Source: Streptomyces rubrogriseus (lineage in GTDB: Bacteria; Actinomycetota; Actinomycetes; Streptomycetales; Streptomycetaceae). Taken from it: DNA of 64,000 bases. The stretch's first letter is position 1; each line of letters starts with the position of its first letter. The notes below the pieces were generated by a model, which had not been told where the DNA came from, made no database searches, and worked only from the letters and a program-made list of their open reading frames with translations. The stretch is taken from NCBI RefSeq assembly GCF_027947575.1, contig NZ_CP116256.1, forward strand, positions 7,936,001-8,000,000. The letters are read 5' to 3'. The position numbers and the translations under genes are program-made. Below, one piece after another: positions 1-10,684 of the stretch.

Positions 1-498
1 CGCGACGGACGGTTCGGGCGCGGTCGAGGACAGCATGTCGACGAGGGAGCGGTGACCGGGCGCGCTGTCGCAGACCAGGATCTCCTCGACGCCGCCCGCG
101 AGTTCGGCGGCCCGGCGGGCGGTGGACAGGAGCGGTGAGACGGTGACGATCCAGCGGGCCGCGCTGTCCTTCAGCTGCTTGGCGAACTCCTCGGCGGTGG
201 CGAGCGGGTGCACCGTGGTGACGGAGGCTCCCGCGCGGGTGGCGGCGTAGAAGGCGAGGGGGAAGGCGACGGTGTTGGGGCTGTGCAGGGCGAGGACGTC
301 GCCCTTGCGCACGCCGGTCTCGGCGAGGGCGGCGGCGACCCGCCGGTGGAACCGGTCCACCTGCTCGTAGGTGAGGGTGGTGCCGTCGGTGCCGTCGATC
401 AGCGCCGGGGTGCTCCCGAAGGCGGCGGCCCCGCCGAGCACGGCGTCGTGGATGGGCAGGTCGACGGGCGGGACGTCTGCGTACTCGCTGCGGAACAC
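1..498 (-). CDS. 4-coumarate/cinnamate-type acyl-CoA ligase, N-terminal part
   Basis: The N-terminal 166 residues of an AMP-forming acyl-CoA synthetase of the 4-coumarate:CoA ligase type; the rest lies beyond the window. The reaction would be carboxylate + ATP + CoA to acyl-CoA. The fragment has the expected early features: LTYEQVDRF near residue 47, the GDVLALHSPNT block and the AGASVTTVHPL block. The ATP-binding P-loop would follow outside. The GTG start at 498 has GGAGGAA three to four bases upstream. It is the last visible gene of the minus-strand operon that begins at 7694, 28 bases after the acyl-CoA dehydrogenase stop. A Streptomyces coelicolor member of this family has been characterised as a cinnamate:CoA ligase; whether this copy uses aromatic, branched or terpenoid acids is inference. 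Confidence 0.85.
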   Translation of the reverse strand, partial: MFRSEYADVPPVDLPIHDAVLGGAAAFGSTPALIDGTDGTTLTYEQVDRFHRRVAAALAETGVRKGDVLALHSPNTVAFPLAFYAATRAGASVTTVHPLATAEEFAKQLKDSAARWIVTVSPLLSTARRAAELAGGVEEILVCDSAPGHRSLVDMLSSTAPEPSVA

Positions 499-526
499 GG
501 TTCCTCCAACGCGGGCTGGTTGCGGC

Positions 527-1675
527 CTAGTACGACTTGGGCAGGCCCAGGGTCTGGTGGGAGACGTAGTTGAGGATCATCTCCCGGCTCACGGGGGCGA
601 TACGGGCCACGCGCGAGGCGGTTATCAGCCGGCCGAGACCGTACTCGCGGGTGAGGCCGTTGCCGCCGAGGGTGTGCACGGCCTGGTCGACGGCCTTCAC
701 ACAGGCCTCCCCGGCCGCGTACTTGGCCATGTTGGCGGCCTCGCCCGCGCCGACGTCGTCGCCCGCGTCGTACAGGTGGGCGGCCTTCTGCATCATCAGG
801 CGGGCGAGTTCGAGGTCGATGTGGGCCTGGGCGAGAGGGTGGGCGATGGCCTGGTGGGCGCCGATGGGGGTCTTCCAGACGGTGCGCTCGCGGGCGTAGT
901 CGAGGGCGCGGGAGAGGGCGTAGCGGCCCATGCCGATGCCGAAGGCGGCCGTCATCACGCGCTCCGGGTTGAGGCCCGCGAAGAGCTGGAGGAGCCCCGC
1001 GTCCTCGTCGCCGACCAGGGCGTCGGCGGGCAGCCGTACGTCGTCGAGGGTCAGCTCGAACTGCCGCTCCACGGCGTTGAGTTCCATGTCGATGGGGCGG
1101 CGCTCGAAGCCCTCGGCGTCGCGCGGGACGATGAAGAGGCAGGGCTTGAGCTTGCCGGTGCGGGCGTCTTCGGTGCGGCCGACGATCAGCGTGGCGTCGG
1201 CGATGTCGACGCCGGAGACGAAGACTTTTCGTCCGGTGAGGATCCAGTCGCCGGTGGCCGCGTCGCGGCGGGCGGTGGTGGTGATGCGGTGGCTGTTGGA
1301 GCCGGCGTCGGGTTCCGTGATGCCGAAGGCCATGAGGCGGGTGCCGTCGGCGAGTGGCGGGAGCCACTCGCGTTTTTGCTCTTCGGTGCCGAAGCGGGCG
1401 ATGACGGTGCCGCAGATCGCCGGGGAGACGATCATCATGAGGAGGGGGTTGCCCGCGGCGCCCAGCTCTTCGAGGACGAGGGAGAGTTCGGTGATGCCGG
1501 CGCCGCCTCCGCCGTATGCCTCCGGCAGGTTGACGCCTATGTAGCCGAGCTTGGCCGCGTCCTGCCAGAGGCGTTTGCCGTCTTCGGCGTTGCTGGTGTG
1601 GGGGTGGGTCTGGGCGAAGGCCGATACCGCTGCGCGGAGGGACTTGTGCTCTTCGGATTCGATGAGGGTGGTCAC
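527..1675 (-). CDS. acyl-CoA dehydrogenase
   Basis: A 382-residue flavin acyl-CoA dehydrogenase, normal length for the family. It introduces a 2,3 double bond into an acyl-CoA and passes electrons to ETF. Visible landmarks are LPEAYGGGGAGITELSLV in the N-terminal helical domain, the FAD/substrate block AFGITEPDAGSNSH near residue 115, the middle-domain GRKVFVSG, and the C-terminal QVHTLGGNGLTREYG-like block (here AVHTLGGNGLTREYG) before RLITASR. The GTG start at 1675 follows AAGGAGC with good spacing. It sits between a carboxylase alpha subunit and a CoA ligase, so its substrate is probably a branched acyl-CoA such as isovaleryl- or citronellyl-CoA; that assignment is inferred from context. 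Confidence 0.9.
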   Translation of the reverse strand: MTTLIESEEHKSLRAAVSAFAQTHPHTSNAEDGKRLWQDAAKLGYIGVNLPEAYGGGGAGITELSLVLEELGAAGNPLLMMIVSPAICGTVIARFGTEEQKREWLPPLADGTRLMAFGITEPDAGSNSHRITTTARRDAATGDWILTGRKVFVSGVDIADATLIVGRTEDARTGKLKPCLFIVPRDAEGFERRPIDMELNAVERQFELTLDDVRLPADALVGDEDAGLLQLFAGLNPERVMTAAFGIGMGRYALSRALDYARERTVWKTPIGAHQAIAHPLAQAHIDLELARLMMQKAAHLYDAGDDVGAGEAANMAKYAAGEACVKAVDQAVHTLGGNGLTREYGLGRLITASRVARIAPVSREMILNYVSHQTLGLPKSY

Positions 1676-1696
1676 TGTGCTCCTTCGGGTGCGGCT

Positions 1697-1755
1697 TCGT
1701 TGTGGCTGGTCGCGCTCACGCGGCGGAGCCGCATATTCAATGCAGCCCCGCGCCC
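1697..1755. repeat. Streptomyces intergenic repeat element (TGGCTGGTCGCGC type)
   Basis: The spacer between the dehydrogenase start and the carboxylase alpha stop contains TTGTGGCTGGTCGCGC, then ACGCGGCGGAGCCGC and CAGCCCCGCGCCCCT. I recognise this word order as a repeat that recurs between genes in many Streptomyces genomes. A shorter relative is at 42043-42085. It interrupts an otherwise tightly packed operon, so it may act as an intra-operon hairpin or processing site. Confidence 0.55.
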
Positions 1756-3600
1756 CTACGTCTCCTGCACCACCGCCAGGAGAGAACCGACCGTCACCTG
1801 TTGGCCAGGAACGGCGTTCAGAGCCGTCAGTACTCCCGTCACCGGGGCCGTGATCCTGTGTTCCATCTTCATGGCCTCCAGCCACAGGAGGGGCTGGCCC
1901 GCCTGGACGGTGGTGCCCTCGGTCAGGCCCTCCGCGACGCGGACGACCGTGCCCGGCATGGGGGCCAGCAGGGAGCCGGGGGCGTGCTGGGTGGTGGGGT
2001 CGGTGAAGCGGGGCAGGGCGGTGAGGCGCGTGGTGTTGACGTGGACGTGGTCGCCGTAGCGGGCGATGTCGAAGGGGCGTTGTACGCCGTCCGCTTCGAG
2101 GACGACCCGGTCGGGGCCCGCGTGGAGGACGCGGACGCCCTCGGCGGTGAGGCCCGTGCGGGTGTGCTCGTAGCGGACCTCGTGTTCCTCGCCCGCCACG
2201 GCGTACCGCTTGACCTGCGGTTGCGAGGGCAGGTTGCGCCAGCCGCCGAAGCGTCCCGCACCGGTGCTCGCGTCGGCGAGGGCGGCGGCCAGCGGCGCGA
2301 GGGGGTCGGGGGCCGGCTCGGTGAGGGCGGCGAGGTGACGGTCGTAGAAGCCCGTGTCCATGTGGCCGGAGGTGAACTCCTCGTGGCGCAGGGAGCGGAC
2401 GAGGAGTTCGCGGTTGGTGACCGGGCCGTGGATCGCGGCGCGTTCCAGGGCGCCGGCGAGTCGGCGGACGGCCTCCGCGCGGGTGGGTGCGTGGGCCACC
2501 GCCTTGGCGAGCATCGGGTCGTAGTGGACGCCGATGTCGTCGCCGTCGGTGTAGCCGGTGTCCAGGCGGATGCCGTCCGGGACGGCGAGGCGGTGCAGGC
2601 GGCCGGTCTGCGGGGCCCAGCCGTTCGCCGGGTCCTCGGCGTAGAGGCGGGCCTCGACGGCGTGGCCACGCGCGCGCGGGGGATCGTTGTCGAGGGCATG
2701 GCCTTCGGCGATCCGGAGCTGGAGGGCGACGAGGTCGATGCCGAATACCGCCTCCGTGACCGGGTGTTCGACCTGGAGGCGGGTGTTCATCTCCAGGAAG
2801 TGCGCCGTGCCGTCGGCGACGAGGAACTCGACGGTGCCCGCGCCGACGTAGTCGACGGCACGGGCGGCGCGTACGGCGAGGTCGCGGAGTTCGTCGGTGA
2901 GCCCGGGGGCCAGGCCGGGCGCCGGGGCCTCCTCGATCACCTTCTGGTGGCGGCGCTGGAGGGAGCAGTCGCGGGTGCCGAGCGCCCACACCGTGCCGTG
3001 GGTGTCGGCGAGGATCTGCACCTCGACGTGGCGGCCGTCGACCACGTACGGCTCGACGAAGACCTCGCCGTCGCCGAAGGCGCTCGCGGCCTCCGCGCGG
3101 GCGGCGGTCAGTGCGGCGTCGAGGTCGGCGAGGCGGCGTACGACGCGCATGCCGCGTCCACCGCCGCCCGCCGCCGCCTTGACGAGGACCGGCAGGTCTG
3201 CCTCGGTGACCTCGGTGAGGGGCGCGATGCCCATCAGTTCCTTGGCGCGGGTCTTGGACGCCATCGCCTCGATGGCCTCGGGCGGCGGTCCGATCCACAC
3301 CAGCCCCGCGTCCCGTACGGCGCGCGCGAAGTCGGCGTTCTCGGAGAGGAAGCCGTAGCCGGGGTGGACGGCGTCGGCGCGGGCGGCGACGGCGGCCTTC
3401 ACGATCAGGTCGCCGCGCAGGTAGGTGTCGGCGGGGGCCGCGCCCGGCAGGCGTACGGCGGCGTCGGCCACGCGCGCGTGGAGGGCGTTCGCGTCGGCGT
3501 CCGAGTGCACGGCGACGGTGCGGATGCCCGACTCGCGGCAGGTGCGGAAGACGCGGCAGGCGATCTCGCCGCGGTTGGCGACGAGGACGGAAGTGATCAC
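1756..3600 (-). CDS. acyl-CoA carboxylase alpha subunit (biotin carboxylase plus biotin carrier)
   Basis: A 614-residue biotin-dependent carboxylase alpha chain. It carboxylates its own biotin with ATP and bicarbonate, then hands it to the beta subunit. The N-terminal biotin carboxylase domain starts SVLVANRGEIACRVFRTC and has the glycine-rich AAAGGGGRGM ATP-grasp loop and FLEMNTRLQVEHPVTE near residue 290. The C-terminal carrier domain has EAMKMEH, with the biotinyl lysine at about residue 578, roughly 36 residues from the end as usual. The start is GTG at 3600, 13 bases after the beta subunit stop, so the two are co-transcribed. The combination fits methylcrotonyl-, geranyl- or propionyl-type carboxylases; sequence alone does not settle which. 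Confidence 0.92.
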   Translation of the reverse strand: MITSVLVANRGEIACRVFRTCRESGIRTVAVHSDADANALHARVADAAVRLPGAAPADTYLRGDLIVKAAVAARADAVHPGYGFLSENADFARAVRDAGLVWIGPPPEAIEAMASKTRAKELMGIAPLTEVTEADLPVLVKAAAGGGGRGMRVVRRLADLDAALTAARAEAASAFGDGEVFVEPYVVDGRHVEVQILADTHGTVWALGTRDCSLQRRHQKVIEEAPAPGLAPGLTDELRDLAVRAARAVDYVGAGTVEFLVADGTAHFLEMNTRLQVEHPVTEAVFGIDLVALQLRIAEGHALDNDPPRARGHAVEARLYAEDPANGWAPQTGRLHRLAVPDGIRLDTGYTDGDDIGVHYDPMLAKAVAHAPTRAEAVRRLAGALERAAIHGPVTNRELLVRSLRHEEFTSGHMDTGFYDRHLAALTEPAPDPLAPLAAALADASTGAGRFGGWRNLPSQPQVKRYAVAGEEHEVRYEHTRTGLTAEGVRVLHAGPDRVVLEADGVQRPFDIARYGDHVHVNTTRLTALPRFTDPTTQHAPGSLLAPMPGTVVRVAEGLTEGTTVQAGQPLLWLEAMKMEHRITAPVTGVLTALNAVPGQQVTVGSLLAVVQET

Positions 3601-3613
3601 TGGTTACTCACCC

Positions 3614-5208
<1,595 letters not shown>

Positions 5209-5212
<4 letters not shown>

Positions 5213-6885
5213 AGCAGGGCCTCCGGGATGTCCAGGTGCCGGGCGCGCAGCCATTCGCCGAGCGCCTTGGCCTGCGGGTCGAAACGGGCCTGCGCGGCGA
5301 CGCCCTCGCCGAGGATGCCCTCGACGACGAAGTTGAGGGCGCGCAGGTTGGGGAGCTGGTGCCGGGTGACGGGCAGGTCGCGGGCCTCGGGGATCAGCTC
5401 GCGGAACCGGTCCGCGGTCAGTGCGTGGGCGAGCCAGCGCCAGGCGTCGTCGGTCCTGGCCCACACGCCGACGTTGGCGTCGCCGCCCTTGTCGCCGCTG
5501 CGGGCACCGGCGACGAGGCCGAGGGGGGCGCGGCGGACGGGTCCCGGTGGGAGCGGCTGCGGGAGGGGTGGTTCCGGTACCGGTGCCGGAACGGCGGTGT
5601 CCTGGTCCGGTGGTGGCGACACGCTCACGCGCCGCCCGTCATGGAGGACGGCCACATGGTCGACGGCCCCGTGGGGGACGTACACATCCTCGAAGACCCC
5701 ATAGGGTGCGCCCTTTCCAGGTGGCGCGAGCACATGGAATCCGGGGTAGCCGGCGAGGGCCAGCTCGATCGCGGCGCCGCTCAGCGCCCGTCCCACGGCC
5801 TGCTGGTCGGTGTCCCGGACGACGAGCCTCAGCAGGGCGCTGGCCGTCTCCTCGGTGGGGGCGTCGGGCCGGTCGGTGCGGGCCAGGTCCCAGCGGACGT
5901 CGGTGATCCTGCCGAGGGCGGGTTCCATCTGCGTCCGGACCAGATCGGCCTTGGCCTCGACGTCCAGGCCGGTGAGGACGAAGGCGACCTCGTTGCGGAA
6001 GCCGCCGAGGCGGTTCAGCCCGACCTTGAGGGTGGGTGGCGGGGCCTCGCCGCGCACGCCCTCCACCCGGACGCGGTCGGGCCCGTCCTGGCTCAGCCGT
6101 ACGGTGTCCAGCCGGGCGGTGACGTCGGGGCCTGCGTACCGGGCGCCGCCCGTCTCGTACAGCAGCTGGGCGGTGACCGTGCCGACGTCGACGAAGCCGC
6201 CGGTGCCGTCGTGCTTGGTGACGACCGAGGTGCCGTCGGCGTGCAGTTCGGCGAGCGGGAAGCCGGGGCGCCGTACGTCGCCGTCCTGGAAGAAGGCGTA
6301 GTTGCCGCCGGTCGCCTGTGCCCCGCACTCCAGCAGGTGCCCGGCGACGACCGCGCCCGCGAGCCGGTCGTACTCCGTGGGCCCCCAGCCGAAGTGCGCG
6401 GCGGCGGGCCCGGTGACCAGTGCGGCGTCGGTGACCCGGCCGGTGACCACCACGTCCGCGCCGGCCCGCAGGCACGCGGCGATGCCGAAGCCGCCGAGGT
6501 AGGCGTGCGCGGCCAGCGTGCCCGGGTGGGCGGCGGTGCGGTCGTCGCCCTCGACGTGCGCGACGCGGACGGGGATGCCGAGGCGCTCGGCGAGCGCGCG
6601 TACGGCGTCGGCGAGACCGGCGGGATTGAGTCCCCCGGCGTTGGTAACGATCTTGACTCCCCGCTCGTGGGCGAGCCCGAGGCACTCCTCCAACTGCCGC
6701 AGGAAGGTCCGGGCGTACCCGGCGTCCGGGTTCTTCAGCCGGTCCCGGCCGAGGATGAGCATGGTCAGCTCGGCGAGGTAGTCGCCGGTGAGGACGTCCA
6801 GCGGGCCGTCGGTGAGCATCTCGCGCATGGCGTCGAAGCGGTCGCCGTAGAAGCCGGAGGCGTTGCCGACGCGGAGCACGCTCAC
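5209..6885 (-). CDS. acyclic terpene utilization AtuA-like protein (DUF1446)
   Basis: A 558-residue DUF1446 protein. It starts [16 protein letters not shown] and has the conserved [16 protein letters not shown] and [17 protein letters not shown] blocks, then [20 protein letters not shown] near residue 165 and a C-terminal part with [17 protein letters not shown]. AtuA is encoded with the geranyl-CoA carboxylase genes of Pseudomonas and its biochemical role is unknown as far as I know. Here it is coupled on both sides: its GTG at 6885 overlaps the previous stop and its own stop overlaps the carboxylase beta start. The context argues for a role with the carboxylase substrate, but no reaction can be assigned. 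Confidence 0.85.
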
Positions 6886-7694
6886 CGGGGCTCCCCCTGC
6901 GCCGGGCGGCCGGCTCCCGGCGGGCGTCCGGCTCCGGGCGGCCCGGCGAAGGCCTGGGCGATGTCCAGCCAGCGGTCGGCGTCCGGGCCCTCGGCGGTGA
7001 GGGCGAGGTCGGCGCGGTGGGCGCGCTGGGTGGCCAGGAGGCAGAAGTCGAGCGCGGGGCCGGTGACGCGCTGGGTGGCGTCCTCGGGGCCGTACGTCCA
7101 CAGGTCGCCGCCGGGGCCGGTGAGTTCGACGCGGAACGGCTCGGCGGGCGGGGTGAGTCCGTGGGCGGCGTGGGCGAAGTCCCGGGCACGGACGCCGATG
7201 CGGGCGACGTGCCGCAGCCGACCGGTGGGCGGGCGGGTCACGCCGAGGGCGGCCGCGATGTCCAGGCCGTGGGCCCAGGTCTCCATCAGGCGTGCGGTGG
7301 CCATGGAGGCGGTGGCCATGGGCGGGCCGTACCAGGGGAAGCGTGCACCGGGGGCGGCGGCGCGCAGTGCCTCGTCGAGGGCCGTGCGGCCCTCCCGCCA
7401 CGCCGTGAGCAGCGCGGCGGGGTCCTGCCTCGCCCCCTCCTCGGCGCCGTCGTCGACGTACCGGTCGGGTGCGGCGAGCGCCTGCTCGACCAGTGCCCTG
7501 AACCCGTCCTCGTCGGTGACCGCGGCCAGGGCGGCCCGGTCGGTCCAGTTCAGGTGCGCGATCTGGTGGGCGATCGTCCAGCCCGGCGCCGGGCTGGCCC
7601 GGCGCCAGTCTTCGGGGCTCAACTCGGCCACCAGGGCGTCGAGTTCCTCGCTCTCCTCGCGCAGGTCGTCGATCACGGGTGTCGGGTCGGACAC
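6882..7694 (-). CDS. TIGR03084 family DinB-fold protein (mycothiol-maleylpyruvate-isomerase-like)
   Basis: A 270-residue member of the TIGR03084 family, a branch of the DinB/maleylpyruvate isomerase fold. The N-terminal [17 protein letters not shown] and the block [20 protein letters not shown] carry the first metal-binding histidine; [16 protein letters not shown] supplies the HxxD-like pair further on. It is the first gene of the operon. The GTG start at 7694 is preceded by AGGGGAG. Family members are thought to bind a metal and possibly mycothiol, but none known to me has a proven reaction. Its place beside AtuA-like and carboxylase genes suggests an accessory step in acyl-CoA breakdown. 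Confidence 0.8.
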   Translation of the reverse strand: MSDPTPVIDDLREESEELDALVAELSPEDWRRASPAPGWTIAHQIAHLNWTDRAALAAVTDEDGFRALVEQALAAPDRYVDDGAEEGARQDPAALLTAWREGRTALDEALRAAAPGARFPWYGPPMATASMATARLMETWAHGLDIAAALGVTRPPTGRLRHVARIGVRARDFAHAAHGLTPPAEPFRVELTGPGGDLWTYGPEDATQRVTGPALDFCLLATQRAHRADLALTAEGPDADRWLDIAQAFAGPPGAGRPPGAGRPAQGEPR

Positions 7695-7756
7695 GGTCGC
7701 TCCCCTCGGGCACGGCGGCGTGCGGCGCGGTGTGGTGAGGAGCATGGCAGGGCGGT

Positions 7757-7790
7757 GATTAACAATCAAGCATGCTTGCATGATTTTACG
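7757..7790 (-). promoter_or_regulatory. candidate operator/promoter of the carboxylase operon
   Basis: An A+T-rich patch in a G+C-rich region holds the perfect 12-bp palindrome CAAGCATGCTTG (7767-7778), overlapped by CATGC-TT-GCATG (7771-7782). It lies about 75 bases upstream of the operon's first start codon at 7694. On the minus strand TTGTTAAT follows it and could serve as a -10 region. The symmetry is typical of TetR-type operators controlling acyl-CoA catabolism; the cognate regulator is not in the window. Confidence 0.5.
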
Positions 7791-7842
7791 ACGGGCGGCC
7801 GCCCGGGGAGCCGTCGGTCACGACGTCTTCGGGCCCGCGCGG

Positions 7843-9585
7843 TCAGCCCGCCGGCCAGACCGTCAGATCCACGTCGAGGAAGCCGATGTCCGGCACGGCG
7901 GTCGACTTGGTCTGGATGACCATCAGCGCGATGTCGCCGCTGCGGTGCCTGACGCAGATCTCGGTTCCGGCCGCGGACGCGGCCAGGGGGAGCTCGTGCG
8001 GGCCGCTCGTGCCGGCCGTCAGGTCGCGGCACGTCTCGTAGCCGGCGCCCGGCTCGCCGGGGACCTGGACGATCACGCTGGTGTCACTCGTCAGCTCGCA
8101 GCCCGCCGACTCGCAGCCGAAGCGAACGTCTCCCTTGCGGCCCTTGCCTTCCTTGCCGCTGCGGATCATCAGTGAGTTGTCGCCGGTCAGCAGCGGCACG
8201 TAGTAGGCGTGGGCCACCGGCGCCGTGGTCCCCGCCGTGGGGCCGTCGCCCTCCGTGTCCGGCGTTCCGGCCGACGACGCGGCGGCCTCCTCGGCCGGGG
8301 CCGACGCCGCCGTCCCCGGACGGGGCGCACCGGAGGCCTGCGCGGACTCCGACGCCGATGCCGACTCGACCGCGTCCCGGGCCCGGTCCAGGCCGCGTCC
8401 CGCCGCGTCCAGGAGGGCCGTTCCGGCCGCGATCACGAGGCCGCACGCGACGACGGCGGCCGCCGTGATCAGGACGGCGTTCCTCCGGCGGCGCCTGCGC
8501 TCCTTCGGCCCGTCCGGCCGCCGCGGCACGAACGGGCCGCCCAGTCCGGCGGCGCCCGGCCAGGGCGGGGGGACCGTGCCCGGTGGAACATTCCCCTGCG
8601 GGACGGTCCACGGCGTGGTGTGCACCGCGGTCGGGATCGGGGCAGCGACCGGAGCCGCGGCGGTCGCCGGCCCCGTGGCCGCGACCGGCGGCGGGACCGT
8701 CACCGGCGGTCCCGCGATCTCCCGCCACACGGCCGGACCGGTGTCCTCCCCGCCGTCCCGGCCCAGTTCCCGGCGGCACCACTCGACGATCTCCGCGGGG
8801 GTGGCCCGCTCCTCGGGGTCGGTGGCCAGGCAGCGGCCGAGCAGGGCGCGCAGGCGCTCGGGCAGCTCGGCGAGGTCGGGCTCGGAGTGGACGATCCGGT
8901 ACAGCACGGTGGCGGCCGGCCCGTCGCCGTACAGGGGCTTGCCCAGCGCCGCGAACGCGGCCGTCTGCCCGAGCGAGAAGATGTCGGTGGCCGCCGTGAT
9001 GGCGCCCGCGGAGGCCTGCTCGGGGGCCATGTACTGGGGCGTGCCGATGGTGGTGCCCGTGGCGGTGTGCGCGGTGCTGTCGGCGGCGAGCGAGATGCCG
9101 AAGTCGATGACGCGCGGACCGTCGGCGGCCAGCAGGACGTTGGCCGGTTTGAGGTCCCGGTGCACGATCCCCGCCGCGTGGATGGCCTGGAGGGCCTCGG
9201 CGACCCCCGCCATCAGCCAGAGCACGGCGGGCACCGGCAGCGGCCCGCTCCGGGCGACGGCGCCCGCCAGGGAGGGCCCCGGCACGTACAGGGTGGCCAG
9301 CCAGGGCGGGGTTCCGTCCGGGTCGGCGTCGATCAGTTCGGCGGTGTAGGCGCCCTTCACCCTGCGGGCCGCCGTGATCTCCCGGCCGAAACGCCGCCGG
9401 AAGGTCGCGTCGTCGGCCAGTTCCGACCGTACGACCTTGATGGCCACGGGCCGGCCGCCCCGGGTGTGCGACAGGTACACCCGGCCCATGCCGCCCGCTC
9501 CGAGCCGGGCCGCGAGACGGTAACCGGCCACTGTGCGCGGATCGTCGTCCTGCAAGGGCTGGAAGACCTCGGCCGTGTGATTCAT
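7843..9585 (-). CDS. transmembrane Ser/Thr protein kinase (PASTA-less)
   Basis: A 580-residue Hanks-type kinase. The cytoplasmic catalytic domain covers roughly residues 20-275: LGAGGMGRVYL glycine loop, AIKVV with the ATP lysine, HRDLKPANVLL catalytic loop, DFGISL metal loop and GTPQYMAPEQ activation-segment end. A proline-rich linker follows, then an arginine cluster and one membrane helix at about 372-392. The external C-terminal part of about 190 residues has Ala/Ser-rich sequence followed by a small folded domain with at least three cysteines; it is not made of PASTA repeats. ATG at 9585 is a clear start. It is monocistronic, ending 150 bases before the carboxylase operon starts. The signal sensed is unknown. 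Confidence 0.93.
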   Translation of the reverse strand: MNHTAEVFQPLQDDDPRTVAGYRLAARLGAGGMGRVYLSHTRGGRPVAIKVVRSELADDATFRRRFGREITAARRVKGAYTAELIDADPDGTPPWLATLYVPGPSLAGAVARSGPLPVPAVLWLMAGVAEALQAIHAAGIVHRDLKPANVLLAADGPRVIDFGISLAADSTAHTATGTTIGTPQYMAPEQASAGAITAATDIFSLGQTAAFAALGKPLYGDGPAATVLYRIVHSEPDLAELPERLRALLGRCLATDPEERATPAEIVEWCRRELGRDGGEDTGPAVWREIAGPPVTVPPPVAATGPATAAAPVAAPIPTAVHTTPWTVPQGNVPPGTVPPPWPGAAGLGGPFVPRRPDGPKERRRRRRNAVLITAAAVVACGLVIAAGTALLDAAGRGLDRARDAVESASASESAQASGAPRPGTAASAPAEEAAASSAGTPDTEGDGPTAGTTAPVAHAYYVPLLTGDNSLMIRSGKEGKGRKGDVRFGCESAGCELTSDTSVIVQVPGEPGAGYETCRDLTAGTSGPHELPLAASAAGTEICVRHRSGDIALMVIQTKSTAVPDIGFLDVDLTVWPAG

Positions 9586-9688
9586 CGGTTCCCTCCCCGT
9601 GATCCCGATGAGCTGACCAGGTACGCAGCCTATGCGGTGCGGCCGCCACCGGGCGCCGGAGGGGGCACCCTCCCCCGGGGCCCCGCGG

Positions 9689-10183
9689 TCACCCGTCCGT
9701 CAGCGCGGCGAACTCGGCGTCGGCGCGCTCGGTGACGAGCGCGAGGACGCGGCCGGTGGCGGCCAGGTCCTCGGCGGGTATCCCGCCCCAGATGCGGGCG
9801 CTGACGGGCGCGACCGCCGTGCCGACGGCGGCGAGCAGTTCGCGCCCGGCGTCGGTGGCGGGCAGGTGCACGCCGTCCTCGACCAGCAACCCCTTGTCCA
9901 GCAGCCCGTCGACGACGGTTTGGATGCCGGCCGGGTCGGCCTTGAGGGTGCCGCGCACGTCGGCGACGAGGCCGTCCCGCGTCGGCGGAGTCGGTGCGGT
10001 GGCCGCGGCACGCAGGACCACTTGCTGCTGGAAGGTGACGCCGTGCCGGGCCAGGATCTGCTCCAGTACCCCGCGGGCGGCGTAGTGGGCCAGGCCGAGG
10101 GCACGGGCGTCCGCCGGTGGCGCGTCCGTGGTCGCGGCGCCGGCGGTCGGCGCGGTGGGTGTGGTGCGGGTGGCGGCGGTCAT
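9689..10183 (-). CDS. winged-helix MarR-like protein, second gene of MarR pair
   Basis: A 164-residue protein whose layout suggests a degenerate winged-helix fold: a helical start (LGLAHYAARGVLEQILARHG), VTFQQQVVLRAAA, DGLVADVRGTLKADPAGIQTVVDGLLDKGLL as the putative recognition segment, and a C-terminal dimer helix (RVLALVTERADAEFAAL). The first 25 residues are Thr/Ala-rich and probably unfolded. Its ATG at 10183 overlaps the stop of the upstream MarR gene as ATGA, so both are made together. It could act as a regulator or as a partner of the first protein; I cannot tell which. No transporter follows in the operon. Confidence 0.7.
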   Translation of the reverse strand: MTAATRTTPTAPTAGAATTDAPPADARALGLAHYAARGVLEQILARHGVTFQQQVVLRAAATAPTPPTRDGLVADVRGTLKADPAGIQTVVDGLLDKGLLVEDGVHLPATDAGRELLAAVGTAVAPVSARIWGGIPAEDLAATGRVLALVTERADAEFAALTDG

Positions 10184-10674
10184 GGCGTTGTCCTCCGGGT
10201 GCTCTCGTCGTTCGGTACGGATGGAGCGAGAGGTGCGTCGAGCAGGGTCGTCAGTTCGTCGGTGAAGGCGCGCGTCCGTGCGGCGCCCAGGCCCCCGAGC
10301 GGCTCCAGCAACCGCTGGAGCAGTTCCTGGACCACCGTGATCGCCTCCCGCGTGACGGACTCGCCCCGTTCGGTGAGGGCGAGCTGCACGGCCCGCGGGT
10401 CACGGGGGTCACGGGTGCGCTCGATCAGCCCCGCCGCCTCCAGCGCTCGCGCCAGCTTCGAGACGTACAGCGCCTCCAGCCCCGTGTGGTCGGCGAGTCG
10501 GCGCTGACTGGGCCGCTCGCCGGCGCGCTGCATGCCGTACAGCGAGGCGACCACCGAGTACTGGGCGTGTGTGAGGCCCAGGGGGGCCACCGCGCGATCG
10601 ACGGCGACCCGCCACTTGTTGGCGAGCCGCCATACGAGGAAGCCGGGCGTCGCATGCCGTGAACCCTTGCTCAT
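10180..10674 (-). CDS. MarR family transcriptional regulator
   Basis: A 164-residue MarR regulator. The N-terminal helix GFLVWRLANKWRVAVDRAV leads to LGLTHAQYSVVASLYGM, the recognition helix region PSQRRLADHTGLEALYVSKLARALEAAG, and the wing with RTRDPRDPRAVQLALTERG. Length and layout are normal. ATG at 10674 has no strong ribosome site and the region just upstream holds two direct repeats of GTACATGGCTACTA, a likely site for autoregulation. It is coupled to a second winged-helix gene by a 4-base overlap. The ligand is unknown. Confidence 0.88.
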   Translation of the reverse strand: MSKGSRHATPGFLVWRLANKWRVAVDRAVAPLGLTHAQYSVVASLYGMQRAGERPSQRRLADHTGLEALYVSKLARALEAAGLIERTRDPRDPRAVQLALTERGESVTREAITVVQELLQRLLEPLGGLGAARTRAFTDELTTLLDAPLAPSVPNDESTRRTTP

Positions 10675-10684
10675 GTGAAATACA

